In this document: piece by piece, positions 24,959-33,509 of the stretch | Layout of the letters: every line of letters starts with the position of its first letter | Numbering within the stretch: the stretch's first letter is position 1 | NCBI GenBank assembly: GCA_012523305.1 | Contig: JAAYIV010000057.1 | Coordinates: 1-33,509, forward strand | Reading direction: 5' to 3' | Source of the DNA: Spirochaetales bacterium | Lineage (GTDB): Bacteria; Spirochaetota; Spirochaetia; Sphaerochaetales; Sphaerochaetaceae | Length of the DNA: 33,509 nucleotides | Position numbers and translations under genes: made by a program | Notes under the pieces: model-generated | Databases searched by the model: none | The model's input: only the letters and a program-made list of their open reading frames with translations | Told to the model about the DNA's origin: nothing

Positions 24959-27478
24959 ATGTCAGTAAAAATCTTGCTTGTAGGAGTTACTGAACAGGAA
25001 CTGTCACAGTTCAAAATATTAATTCATAGTTATCAGATAGAGACCGCCGAGTTTCTCACTGAATCTACGTATCAACTGATTGCCAACTCGGATATAGCAC
25101 TTGTCATCATAGATATATGCCGAGTCCCTGAGCATGCATTCGAATTACTAAAGATCATCAAGGCAAAGACATCCGGGAAAAATATCCGTACGATGTTACT
25201 TTCAGATGCCGATACTATCGAACAAGAAAAATATGGCTTACAGCTAGGAGCCGATGATTGTATTAGAAAACCAATCTACGGGGAACTGTTGGAAATACGG
25301 ATCAATATGCATCTGATGCTTATTGAAGAATCAAATGTAAAAGAGAAACTCAAAGATAGGGACCTTCTCCTTGATGCCATGTTCACGCAAGCTCCTTTTG
25401 GTATTTCTATATCTCATAAAAGCGAACCGGTAGAGGGTGAAGGTAAATCACTATTTAGATTCAATCAAAAATTTCAACAGATTACCGGTAGAAGCAAAGA
25501 AGACCTTGTCCGGCTAGGATGGGCGAACATAACTCATCCTGATGATGTAGAGGAGGACCTTCGGAATTTCAGAAGGCTCAAAGCAGGTGACATTGACAGT
25601 TATTCGATGGAAAAACGTTATATAAGAGCCGATAACTCAATCGTATGGGTGCATATGGTTGTGGCTAAACTGAATCTTGATAATAAATACCTGTACAACC
25701 ACATTTGTCTGGTGCAAGACATAACCGAAAGGAAGATGATGGAAAAATCATTGGCTGAAAGCGAACGAAGCAAATCGATTCTTCTTTCTCACCTTCCAGG
25801 AATGGCTTATAGGTGTGATTATGATCGCGAGTGGACAATGCGGTTTGTTTCTGCGGGATGTGAAAGTCTTACCGGGTATCCTCCCGAGAGTCTGATACTT
25901 AATCGAGACCTTTCGTTCAATGATGTGATTGCCCCCAATTATCGTGATTCTCTCTGGAAAGAGTGGGAACGTGTACTTCAGCATAAAAAACAGTTTAGAC
26001 GAGAGTATGAGATAGTGACAGCTCAAGGTATCCGGAAATGGGTTCTTGAGCTTGGTCAAGGGATATTTAATGAACAGGGAAAGATTGAAGCATTGGAAGG
26101 AATTATTCTTGATATTTCTGATCGGAAGAAGATTGAGAATGAGTTGATGTATCATACCGTACACGATATGTGGACCGATTTGTATAACCTCAGACATTTG
26201 AAAAATTCTTTGATGTTCGATGCAAAAACAAGAAGTGTGAAACAGCGTGCTCTCGTCGCGGTTGATTTGAGTACCATCCATACGCTTACTAAGATTTACG
26301 GCTTTCAATACGGTCAGAATATTCTAAAGAATGTTGCTATGGCTTTGAAAAAGTTAACACGTACTTCCAGATTGCTTTTCAATGTGTACGAAAATCATTT
26401 TGTTTTTTATGTGAAAGATTATGAAGGGATGAAGAACTTAGAAGTATTCTGCCAAGAAATCCATGACAGGTTGAGCGCTTTGCTCGCTATAGAACGGATC
26501 GGATGGGGAATCGGGATTGTCATAATCGATGGGCATAACAAACATGACGCAGAGCAACTATTGAGAAATTTGATGGTGTCAGCAGATATCGCAGCAGCGA
26601 ATTATGATAAGGAAAGTCTGAGTTGTTACATTTTTGACAGCGAGTTGGAAACAAAGATTCAGCGAGAAGAAGATATTACGGTTGAGTTGACACAGATTGC
26701 ATCAAACGAATATCCCGATAGATTGTTTTTACAGTATCAACCAATAATTGATATTGCTTCGAATCAAATTTGCTGCTTCGAGGCTCTTGCAAGATTAAAA
26801 AGCGATCATCTGGGACTTGTTCCTCCTCTTGAATTCATTCCAATTGCAGAAAAGACAAAATTAATTATTCCTATTGGCAAAATAATTATCCAAAAGGCGT
26901 TATTATTTCTTTCAAAATTAAAAAAACTTGGCTTCGATTCAATCGGCATTTCCATTAATATCTCTGTTATTCAATTACTGAAAAAAGACTTTTATAAAAG
27001 CTTGCTGAAATTAATAGATGATTACCAAGTCTCAGCTGAAGATATCGGCATAGAGATTACCGAATCAGTCTTTATCTCGAACTACCAAGAGATCAACAGT
27101 GTGCTCGGAGAACTGAGAAAACACAACATACGTATCGCCATCGATGATTTTGGAACAGGGTACTCGTCCTTTGCGCATGAACGTGAACTTAATATCGACT
27201 GTGTCAAGATAGATAAGTTTTTCATCGATAAATTACTTACTTTAAAGAAACAGGAAGCTATTACCGGAGATATTGTCTCACTCGCTCACAAGCTGGGTCA
27301 CTGTGTCATTGCCGAGGGAGTCGAGCACATCGCACAACGGCGGTACCTTGAAGAGTACGGATGTGATAAATTTCAGGGATATTTGATCAGTAGACCTCTT
27401 GATGAAGATGCTGCTGTTGAGCTATTAGTTAGGCAACGTGATCTTTCAGATACGGATACGGCCCCCACGAAACAATGA
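24959..27478 (+). CDS. REC-PAS-PAS-GGDEF(degenerate)-EAL cyclic-di-GMP phosphodiesterase
   Basis: This 839-residue soluble protein begins with a receiver-like domain (1-125) that keeps D52 and K104, but the usual acidic pair is missing (ILLVGVTEQE), so phosphorylation is doubtful. Two PAS domains follow (about 130-265 and 270-395, ending QDITERK and LDISDRK). The GGDEF domain (about 400-545) is broken: NVYENHFVFYV stands where RYGGDEF is expected near 475, so it cannot make cyclic-di-GMP and may bind GTP. The EAL domain (about 580-825) is intact: EAL at 608-610, GIEITESV, DDFGTGYSS from D729/D730, VKIDKFF and AEGVE. It should cleave cyclic-di-GMP to pGpG. It shares its transcript with the following gene, 10 bases away. 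Its own ribosome site (AGGA, 12 bases before the start) is weak. Confidence 0.93.
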   Translation: MSVKILLVGVTEQELSQFKILIHSYQIETAEFLTESTYQLIANSDIALVIIDICRVPEHAFELLKIIKAKTSGKNIRTMLLSDADTIEQEKYGLQLGADDCIRKPIYGELLEIRINMHLMLIEESNVKEKLKDRDLLLDAMFTQAPFGISISHKSEPVEGEGKSLFRFNQKFQQITGRSKEDLVRLGWANITHPDDVEEDLRNFRRLKAGDIDSYSMEKRYIRADNSIVWVHMVVAKLNLDNKYLYNHICLVQDITERKMMEKSLAESERSKSILLSHLPGMAYRCDYDREWTMRFVSAGCESLTGYPPESLILNRDLSFNDVIAPNYRDSLWKEWERVLQHKKQFRREYEIVTAQGIRKWVLELGQGIFNEQGKIEALEGIILDISDRKKIENELMYHTVHDMWTDLYNLRHLKNSLMFDAKTRSVKQRALVAVDLSTIHTLTKIYGFQYGQNILKNVAMALKKLTRTSRLLFNVYENHFVFYVKDYEGMKNLEVFCQEIHDRLSALLAIERIGWGIGIVIIDGHNKHDAEQLLRNLMVSADIAAANYDKESLSCYIFDSELETKIQREEDITVELTQIASNEYPDRLFLQYQPIIDIASNQICCFEALARLKSDHLGLVPPLEFIPIAEKTKLIIPIGKIIIQKALLFLSKLKKLGFDSIGISINISVIQLLKKDFYKSLLKLIDDYQVSAEDIGIEITESVFISNYQEINSVLGELRKHNIRIAIDDFGTGYSSFAHERELNIDCVKIDKFFIDKLLTLKKQEAITGDIVSLAHKLGHCVIAEGVEHIAQRRYLEEYGCDKFQGYLISRPLDEDAAVELLVRQRDLSDTDTAPTKQ

Positions 27479-27488
27479 ATGACGATAT

Positions 27489-30197
27489 ATGAAAAATAGG
27501 CCTAAAGATCTATCAATAAAGCATACAATCATTTCACTTTTTATCATCGCCATGGTCATCGCAGCCTGTGCCATCGGGTATATTATTTTTTCCCGATGGT
27601 ATGCTTCGGCAGAAGATACCGCCAGACGCATATCGGCCACTGTGAGTGAACAGATACATGACAAGATCAAGTCGTTCATGGACCTTCCTAATATTCTGAA
27701 CGATGCCGGACATAATTTCCTGAACAACAGGATCATAGATATTGATGATGAGCAGCAGCGAGATAAGTTCTTTGTCAGTTCGCTGGCATCCAGTTCAGAA
27801 GATATCTATAGTTTCAGTTATGGTACCGAACAGGGGGAATACTATGGGGCTCGTAGAAATGAGCATGGCTCCATAGAGATAATGCGCAATAATTCCGCAA
27901 CAGGTGGAACTTCTTGGTATTATTCGGTAAATGACGACCTTACCACCGGTGATGTGGTGGTTCAAGCAGGCACCTTCGATCCAAGGACTCGTGCATGGTA
28001 CCTCGCGGCAAAAGAATCGGGGAAACAAGCACTTTCCCCTGTTTACAAGCATTTCGTGATGGATGATTTGACGATTTCCGCTTCTAGACCGGTCTTTGAT
28101 GCAAATGGAGAGCTTGAAGGAGTGATCGGAACACATATGCTGTTATCTAATATTGGCCATTTCCTTGAACAAACTCTGAACGATTATCAAGGTAATGCAA
28201 TCATAGTCGAGAAAGAGACCGGACTTCTCATAGCAAATTCCATGGATTTGGCAAATTTCTCTCGTACAAAGGAAGGAACATTATATAGGGTTAGTGTGCA
28301 TGACATTGATAATCCGACTTTGATCGAAGCATATGAAGTGTATCGTACTGAACAGAACCTCCATCATACTGGTATCGATAAGACTAAAAGGATGTATGCC
28401 AATATCAGTGAGTATCAATCAACCGGAGCTGAGTGGCTGGTGATATCGGTAATCCCCGGTGATTTTGTATTGGACCCAGTGCTTGAAAGTATATTCATGA
28501 CGATAATCTTGATAGCCATTGCAATTCTGATAATTACCTTCCTCTATAATCTATTGGCAAATAGATTATTCAGACCGGTGCGGGACTTGCTCAATATTTC
28601 CTCTGCATTTTCCTCGGGCGATTTGTCAAAGCGTGCAAAAGTGATAAGAAAAGATGAAATTGGCAATATTTCGAGCAGCTTCAACCAGGTTGCCGATGAG
28701 ATGCAATTCCTTATCAACAACCTTGAAGAAAACGTAGAACAAAGGACAACAGCACTACACAATGCGAATATTGAGTTGGAGAAAAACAAAGGGCAACTCC
28801 AACTTATTCTCGATTCAACAGCCGAAGCCATCTATGGAATCGATCGTAACGGGAATTGCACGTTTTGCAATCTCAGTTCCATAGGATTGCTGGGGTATGC
28901 TCAGCAAGAAGATCTTCTTGGAAAAAATATGCACGAGATGATTCACCATAGTTATTCCGATGGAACTTTGATGCCCAGTGATGAGTGCAAGATCTTTCAA
29001 TCGATTAGGGACGGCAAAGGATATGCATCTGAAGATGAGGTGTTTTGGAGAGCAAACGGAACTTCATTTGATGTTGCTTACCATGCATATCCACAGATTC
29101 GCGACAACCAGATAATCGGTGGGGTGGTCACATTCATGGATATCACCGAACGCAAGCAGCGAGAACGCGAAATCAACTACCTCATGTGCCATGACACGCT
29201 TACCGGTCTACATAACAGGAGTTGCTTTGAACAACACTACAGAGATCTTGATATCCAAGAAAATCTTCCGTTATCAATAATATTTGCAGATATCAATGGT
29301 TTGAAAATGGTTAATGACATTTTTGGCCACGCCTCCGGTGACAGACTTATAAAAACATCAGCTGACATTCTCGAACACGCTTCTCGTGAACGTGATTTGA
29401 TCGCTCGGATTGGTGGGGATGAATTCGTAGTGTTGATGCCAAAGACTGATAAAGCCATGGCAAGGGACATTGTTGATCAGATCCAGATGGAGGTATCGGA
29501 GGCTCGTATTGAGGCGATGAAATGCAGTATCTCAATCGGTATTGGTACAAAAGAACACCCTGATCAATCAATCGAAGAGATCATGACCGATGCCGAGAAT
29601 GAGATGTACAGGGATAAGGCGATCAACCGAACCTCTGTCAATGATGAAATCATAGACACGCTTCAAGAAACATTACATGCAAGAAGTGCAAGAGAAAAGC
29701 AGCATTCAGAATTTGTCAGTGAATATTGTGGTAAGTTGGGCATGGCATTGCAATTGCGCGAGACTGAGGTTGCAACCTTAAAACGTGCGGGCTATCTGCA
29801 TGATATCGGAAAAATAACCTTGGATGAGAAACTACTGGAGAAAAGTTCGTTAACCGATGAAGAGTACGAGAGAATGCACATGCATTCAGTTGCAGGATTC
29901 AGAATACTAAATCTTTTTGACCATACGCTTGATTTGGCAGAGTATATCTATAGTCATCATGAGCGTTGGGATGGTACAGGGTATCCTCGAAAATTACGCG
30001 GCAATCAGATTCCGAAGATCGCCCGCATCCTATCAATCGTTGAAACCTATGAGCGAGTATTGAATAGAGGAACTCGGTCCTATGATGAAAGGAAACATGA
30101 AGCCCTGACCGTTATCAAAGAGGGTGCCGGTACTCAATTCGATCCGCACTTTGCGAAAGTCTTCATCGAGCTTATTGAACAAGAAGCCCAAGCATAA
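27489..30197 (+). CDS. dCACHE-HAMP-PAS-GGDEF-HD-GYP cyclic-di-GMP protein
   Basis: This 902-residue membrane sensor has a first helix at about 10-33, an extracytoplasmic dCACHE ligand-binding domain (about 35-335, with FDPRTRAWYLAAKESG and VIGTHMLLS), a second helix at about 338-358, HAMP (360-415), a coiled coil, PAS (430-555, ending MDITERK), GGDEF and HD-GYP. The GGDEF signature (642-646) is intact with the product-inhibition site RERD just before it (633-636). The HD pair is H771/D772 (LHDIGKI) and the GYP motif lies at 831-833 (HHERWDGTGYP). One polypeptide thus has predicted diguanylate cyclase and phosphodiesterase halves. It begins 10 bases after the EAL gene without a clear ribosome site, which suggests translational coupling, and ends 3 bases from the convergent MFS gene. 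Confidence 0.94.
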   Translation: MKNRPKDLSIKHTIISLFIIAMVIAACAIGYIIFSRWYASAEDTARRISATVSEQIHDKIKSFMDLPNILNDAGHNFLNNRIIDIDDEQQRDKFFVSSLASSSEDIYSFSYGTEQGEYYGARRNEHGSIEIMRNNSATGGTSWYYSVNDDLTTGDVVVQAGTFDPRTRAWYLAAKESGKQALSPVYKHFVMDDLTISASRPVFDANGELEGVIGTHMLLSNIGHFLEQTLNDYQGNAIIVEKETGLLIANSMDLANFSRTKEGTLYRVSVHDIDNPTLIEAYEVYRTEQNLHHTGIDKTKRMYANISEYQSTGAEWLVISVIPGDFVLDPVLESIFMTIILIAIAILIITFLYNLLANRLFRPVRDLLNISSAFSSGDLSKRAKVIRKDEIGNISSSFNQVADEMQFLINNLEENVEQRTTALHNANIELEKNKGQLQLILDSTAEAIYGIDRNGNCTFCNLSSIGLLGYAQQEDLLGKNMHEMIHHSYSDGTLMPSDECKIFQSIRDGKGYASEDEVFWRANGTSFDVAYHAYPQIRDNQIIGGVVTFMDITERKQREREINYLMCHDTLTGLHNRSCFEQHYRDLDIQENLPLSIIFADINGLKMVNDIFGHASGDRLIKTSADILEHASRERDLIARIGGDEFVVLMPKTDKAMARDIVDQIQMEVSEARIEAMKCSISIGIGTKEHPDQSIEEIMTDAENEMYRDKAINRTSVNDEIIDTLQETLHARSAREKQHSEFVSEYCGKLGMALQLRETEVATLKRAGYLHDIGKITLDEKLLEKSSLTDEEYERMHMHSVAGFRILNLFDHTLDLAEYIYSHHERWDGTGYPRKLRGNQIPKIARILSIVETYERVLNRGTRSYDERKHEALTVIKEGAGTQFDPHFAKVFIELIEQEAQA

Positions 30198-30200
30198 CAA

Positions 30201-31445
30201 CTATTGGAGAGCAGACGGTTGTATTCCAGGATCGGGAGCACCTGCCCGTAGCAGTTTTTTGTTGCGTGACATTACCCACCCTTCGATTGCCATGATTGTT
30301 CCGGTAACGAATAACATCCATTCGATTTTGATTACGTCGGCGAGCGGACCGAAGAATAACATCGCCAACGGCATCACCGAACTGGAGATCATGCTAAATA
30401 CTCCGAATACCCTGCCTAGATAGGCTGGATCAACCTTTTGTTGGAGTAACACGGTGAACGGGGTGTTGAATAACGGCATGCTTACCCCAATGATTGCCAT
30501 ACAGGCAAGATATATCCAAAAAGGGGGGATCAGAGACATGGCAATGATAAATACCCCGTTTATCAATATGCTCAATACCATGGTGTGTAACTTGTTTGCA
30601 AAGCCTTTCCATAGGGCAATCAATGCGCCGCCGATCATCATACCACCTGAAAAGGTGACTTCAATTGCAGTTAGGCGCCATATGTCGGGTCCGTAATTTC
30701 GAGTGGTTTGCAATGGTGAGAGAAATGCTATGGGAGAGACCAGAACAAAGAAGAATGCGCAAAATACAAAGAGCGTTTTAATAAAATCATGGTGATGGAT
30801 ATAGATGATCCCATCACGAAGGTCGGTGAAATAACTTACCTTGATGGTTCCGTTTATTCGCTTTTGGGTTGGAATCTTCAAGAGAAAAAGAAGAATCCCG
30901 ATTGCAAGGGCAGCCGTGAGCACATCGATGCCAAATATCTGTTCGATCGGTGTTATTGATAATAATGCGCCACTGAGTATGGGTGATATGATCGAAACAC
31001 ATGCCTGGATACTCTGTTGGATACCATTTACCTTAGTAAGTTGTTCATTCGGGACCAGTTGGGGTAACAGAGCGCTTACGGCAGGAGTCTGAATTCCATT
31101 TCCGAAAGAGCGGATGGCCATGACCACAAATAATTGCCATAGTGATTCAAAACCAAAGTAGAAAGAAATGGCCATGGCCAAGGTAGTAATCGCTATCATC
31201 GCATCAGATAGTATTATTACTTTTTTCCTTTCGAGGCGATCTGCCCAAACACCGGCGAAAGGGGAGATTATCAGCGTGGGGATGAATCCGCAGATTATTG
31301 AAATCATCATCATCGTGCCCGATTGTGTGGTCAGTGTGATATGCCACATAATTGCATATTGCACCAACATCGATCCGAATAAACTGATATTTTGGCTAGC
31401 GAGAAAGAAAATCGTATGTTTCTTCCATGATGACTGTGATTCCAT
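30201..31445 (-). CDS. MFS transporter (MefA/EntS-like efflux type)
   Basis: This 414-residue protein has about twelve membrane helices and the MFS motif A between helices 2 and 3 (GVWADRLERKKV, about 65-76). Repetition of the pattern FSMISSSVMPLAMLFFGPLAD in the second half fits the MFS_3 group, which includes macrolide and siderophore exporters. The substrate is unknown. ATG 31445 (MESQSSWKKH) is chosen because GGGGA lies 7 bases before it; a TTG at 31460 has none. It converges on the GGDEF/HD-GYP gene with only 3 bases between the stop codons. The gene upstream on the same strand starts 137 bases away and is unrelated in function as far as can be seen. Confidence 0.88.
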   Translation of the reverse strand: MESQSSWKKHTIFFLASQNISLFGSMLVQYAIMWHITLTTQSGTMMMISIICGFIPTLIISPFAGVWADRLERKKVIILSDAMIAITTLAMAISFYFGFESLWQLFVVMAIRSFGNGIQTPAVSALLPQLVPNEQLTKVNGIQQSIQACVSIISPILSGALLSITPIEQIFGIDVLTAALAIGILLFLLKIPTQKRINGTIKVSYFTDLRDGIIYIHHHDFIKTLFVFCAFFFVLVSPIAFLSPLQTTRNYGPDIWRLTAIEVTFSGGMMIGGALIALWKGFANKLHTMVLSILINGVFIIAMSLIPPFWIYLACMAIIGVSMPLFNTPFTVLLQQKVDPAYLGRVFGVFSMISSSVMPLAMLFFGPLADVIKIEWMLFVTGTIMAIEGWVMSRNKKLLRAGAPDPGIQPSALQ

Positions 31446-31582
31446 ATGGTTCCCCAACAAGATAAAAACTTAACAAGAACTGGGCCAGTGTGACAAGAAT
31501 TCACGGAGCGAAAGTTGAAAAATGTTTATTATTTTTCTCTTTTATCGTTATCTGAGATGTAATTATCTGTAATCCGGATATG

Positions 31583-32566
31583 CTAACGATACGTCTTAAG
31601 TACTCGTAGAGCCTTTAATGTTATCCACTTTGACGGTAATCCTTTCGTTTCAATCGGAACGAGAAGACGGTCATTGAAAGAATTTTCCATCTTCCACGTT
31701 CCATCCGGTGTTCGTTTTTTTTCTACCAATGAGATTGCTTCATCTAAATCTGGAGAATGAATATGTAGTGAGGCCAAAATATCTAGAATCTCCAGAACAT
31801 CGCTCTGGTACATCAAAGGGAAGCCAAATTTTGTCCATCCCGGTTTTGAAATTTTATTAAGATCGTGGCTTTTCTTGAAAATCCTGTGCTTCAAGAAATA
31901 TTCTACAAGTTGCTCAATTTTATGATTCACTAACTCATTTCTCATATGTGTTGGAATGGCAGCCAATCCCTTAAGCGCCTTGGCAACTCCCATATGGCAA
32001 GAATGGGAACCCCAGCAATATCGATATCGATCATACATTTCACCTTGCGGAGGAACAGACTCTCCATCATCTGATTGTTGATACGTACATATCCACTCAA
32101 TACTTTTTTTCAGGCGTTCGTCTTGTCCATATCCCAATTTGCTTAACGCATACACCATATTCCCTGTTAAACATGGTATTACCAAACTCGATAGTCCACG
32201 GTTTGTTTTTCTGCTTTCTCCTGTGGAAAATCCTCCGCTTTCGGGTTCCATCGAATGACTAAGCAGGAATTCACAACCATAACGGACTTTTAAATCGTCT
32301 TTATGCGCACCCATTTCAGCCAAGATCAAAACATTCCATACCGTACCGGAGTATTTTGCTGTATAAAACGTATGGGGAACACCCCAATATCCCCCAGGTT
32401 CTTGGAGATCCAGTATGTGCCGGACAACACCGTTTTTCATAATCTCTGACCTTGTTTCCAAAACCAGAGGATCGTCTTCGTGTAATCCAAGTAAAGTCGT
32501 CAGTGTCTCATACCTGACTGATGGGTCATCCTTTTCTAATAACCAATCAAGGATTGCCGTATCCAT
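31583..32566 (-). CDS. Alpha/alpha-toroid protein (squalene cyclase/prenyltransferase-like repeats)
   Basis: This 327-residue soluble protein has repeated helical hairpins with the pattern of the (alpha/alpha)6 toroid of terpene cyclases and prenyltransferases: QEPGGYWGVPHTFYTAKYSGTVW, EPESGGFSTG, CLTGNMVYALSKLGYG and KRTPDGTWKME. It is much shorter than squalene-hopene cyclase (about 630) and I see no DxDD catalytic motif, so the chemistry is unknown. A tryptophan/cysteine/histidine-rich part (RYCWGSHSCHMG) may bind a metal. ATG 32566 (MDTAILDWLLEKDD) has GGGAG 8 bases before it and is preferred over 32581 and a TTG at 32587. A perfect TTGACA (32630-32625, minus strand) upstream could be its -35 box, but the -10 is poor. 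Confidence 0.75.
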   Translation of the reverse strand: MDTAILDWLLEKDDPSVRYETLTTLLGLHEDDPLVLETRSEIMKNGVVRHILDLQEPGGYWGVPHTFYTAKYSGTVWNVLILAEMGAHKDDLKVRYGCEFLLSHSMEPESGGFSTGESRKTNRGLSSLVIPCLTGNMVYALSKLGYGQDERLKKSIEWICTYQQSDDGESVPPQGEMYDRYRYCWGSHSCHMGVAKALKGLAAIPTHMRNELVNHKIEQLVEYFLKHRIFKKSHDLNKISKPGWTKFGFPLMYQSDVLEILDILASLHIHSPDLDEAISLVEKKRTPDGTWKMENSFNDRLLVPIETKGLPSKWITLKALRVLKTYR

Positions 32567-32668
32567 CCTCAATACTCCCATGAACAAGTGAATGTACTCT
32601 CATGCTGGCTAAACAAATAATTTTTGTCAATAGAATTATGTAGAAGGATTTCGGTTTAAGAATGAGCA

Positions 32669-32691
32669 TGAGCCGACATCATGTCGGCTCA
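32669..32691 (-). terminator. Hairpin downstream of the FMN reductase gene
   Basis: TGAGCCGAC and GTCGGCTCA form a perfect 9-base stem around a 5-base loop, starting 26 bases after the reductase stop codon. On the minus strand it is preceded by AATTAAAAG and followed by TGCTCATTCTT, an imperfect T-rich tail. It is best read as the terminator of the reductase gene, though the plus strand has the better T-run (CTTTTAATT). Confidence 0.62.
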
Positions 32692-32717
32692 CTTTTAATT
32701 GGAAATGGTCTAGAAGA

Positions 32718-33293
32718 TTATACTCGGGCTTGCTTCAATGCTTTGGCCCACCATGCCAATTGTTCAAGCAGTTGTTCAGCAAGCGGATTAAGGTATTCGA
32801 ATTCTTCGACCTTCTTCTGACCTTGCATCAGTGCATAGAAATCAGCTCCTTGAAGGTGGACAGCTTGGCGGACGGGTGCCATCTGCAATTCGACGCAGAT
32901 ATCCTTGAGGTGTTGGATTGCGCGGGCGCCTCCCACAGAACCGTATCCGACATATGCGGCGGGTTTGCGTCCCCATTCGACGTATGCATAATCCAAAGCA
33001 TTCTTCAACACCGCAGGGATACTATTATTATACTCTGCTGTTACGAAGATGTATCCGTCAAGCGAACCAATTTTCTTTTGCCATTGTTGGGCTGTCGGGT
33101 CTTTTGAAGGTACATATGCGTTGGAAGCCAATTCATTGAAGAACGGCATCGGGAAATCTCGTAAATCGAGCAATTCGAATTCCATATCCGTTCGTTTCGA
33201 AGCAATAGCATGTACCCAGTTGGCTATTTGAGAACCATTACGGGTATCTCTTGTCGTGCTTATTATTATACCAATTTTTGGTTTGTTCATCAT
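32718..33293 (-). CDS. NADPH-dependent FMN reductase family protein
   Basis: This 191-residue flavodoxin-fold protein reduces FMN or quinone/azo/chromate-type acceptors with NAD(P)H. The FMN phosphate loop is STTRDTRNGSQIA (about 12-24), the flavin-ring loop is AEYNNSIPAVLKNALDYAY (86-104) and the third loop GYGSVGGARA (116-125). These are the signatures of the ChrR/YieF/ArsH-like NADPH_dep_FMN_red family. GAGGAG lies 5 bases before ATG 33293; a second ATG at 33290 is equally placed. It is transcribed alone from a good promoter and has a hairpin after it. Some relatives reduce chromate, but the CHR transporter gene is 19 kb away, so a link is only a guess. Confidence 0.9.
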   Translation of the reverse strand: MMNKPKIGIIISTTRDTRNGSQIANWVHAIASKRTDMEFELLDLRDFPMPFFNELASNAYVPSKDPTAQQWQKKIGSLDGYIFVTAEYNNSIPAVLKNALDYAYVEWGRKPAAYVGYGSVGGARAIQHLKDICVELQMAPVRQAVHLQGADFYALMQGQKKVEEFEYLNPLAEQLLEQLAWWAKALKQARV

Positions 33294-33326
33294 TACATCT
33301 CCTCAATCACAATTCCTGTGTACCAG

Positions 33327-33355
33327 AACATACTTACCTAAGCAGTGAACGTCAA
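33327..33355 (-). promoter_or_regulatory. Sigma-70 promoter of the FMN reductase gene
   Basis: On the minus strand TTGACG (33355-33350) and TATGTT (33332-33327) are spaced by exactly 17 bases. Transcription would start near 33320, giving a 27-base leader that contains the GAGGAG ribosome site. The remaining 154 bases to the window end hold no gene or repeat I could identify. Confidence 0.68.
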
Positions 33356-33509
33356 CATGAATTGGAATAGATTCAATTAATCACCCCAATACTGTCGTGA
33401 TAGTCTTGGATCTCACACTATCCTTACCCGTACGGACGTTGTGATCGAGCTCGGAACGATTCAAAGGACACTATGTAACCGAAGATATTCTCAATTTTCT
33501 TTATTTTTA

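Noticed and set aside
25748-26308. 186-codon open frame on the minus strand inside the EAL gene
   Set aside because: It lies wholly antisense to well-conserved PAS and GGDEF sequence, has no ribosome site and shows no recognisable domain.

Overview
The window looks like a chromosomal segment of a free-living or host-associated anaerobic, sugar-fermenting bacterium. GC content is moderate (low-to-mid 40s percent by eye) and Shine-Dalgarno sites are strong (GGAGG/AGGAGG). Gene content suggests a spirochaete, perhaps near Sphaerochaeta/Treponema. The points behind this are type III glutamine synthetase, a NifA-like GAF regulator, a LacI-type cytosolic sensor kinase, and a sugar-binding protein whose signal peptide ends in an ATGAAE-like sequence. 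The assignment is an inference from gene repertoire, not from a marker gene. I found no rRNA, tRNA, CRISPR array, transposase or phage gene. No stretch longer than about 230 bases lacks a gene.

Region 1 (1-1230, plus strand): the 3' part of a GNAT acetyltransferase cut by the window edge, then a small class I methyltransferase that runs 8 bases into the convergent gltD gene.

Region 2 (1223-12872, minus strand): a complete ammonium-assimilation operon in the order amt-glnK-glnN-gltB-gltD. It takes up ammonium, senses nitrogen/energy state through P-II, makes glutamine with type III glutamine synthetase and glutamate with GOGAT. A clear sigma-54 (-24/-12) promoter lies 36 bases before amt. Directly upstream is a GAF-AAA+-Fis sigma-54 activator of the NifA/AnfA type, the obvious candidate to fire it. 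That activator gene is bracketed by the same 7-base inverted-repeat words (TCCTACA/TGTAGGA): one pair covers its ribosome binding site, the other forms the core of its terminator.

Region 3 (12947-14726): a full-length two-domain chromate-type (CHR) transporter on the minus strand, divergent from a small two-repeat YegP-like protein.

Region 4 (14874-23842, plus strand): the most interesting part. A soluble histidine kinase uses a LacI-type sugar-binding domain as sensor, followed by a GAF-like domain and a HisKA_3/HATPase core. Four bases later comes its NarL-type response regulator, then a sugar ABC importer (binding protein and two permeases, no ATPase) and a cytosolic GH3 glycosidase. Together they read as an intracellular sugar-sensing two-component system controlling uptake and hydrolysis of an oligosaccharide. 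Dyad sequences before the binding-protein gene are candidate regulator sites.

Region 5 (24059-30197, plus strand): a CPBP-type membrane protease homologue, then two adjacent cyclic-di-GMP enzymes. The first is REC-PAS-PAS-degenerate GGDEF-EAL (predicted phosphodiesterase). The second is a membrane dCACHE-HAMP-PAS-GGDEF-HD-GYP protein carrying both synthesis and degradation signatures.

Region 6 (30201-33293, minus strand): an MFS exporter-like protein, an alpha/alpha-toroid protein resembling squalene cyclase/prenyltransferase repeats, and an NADPH-dependent FMN reductase with its own well-formed promoter.
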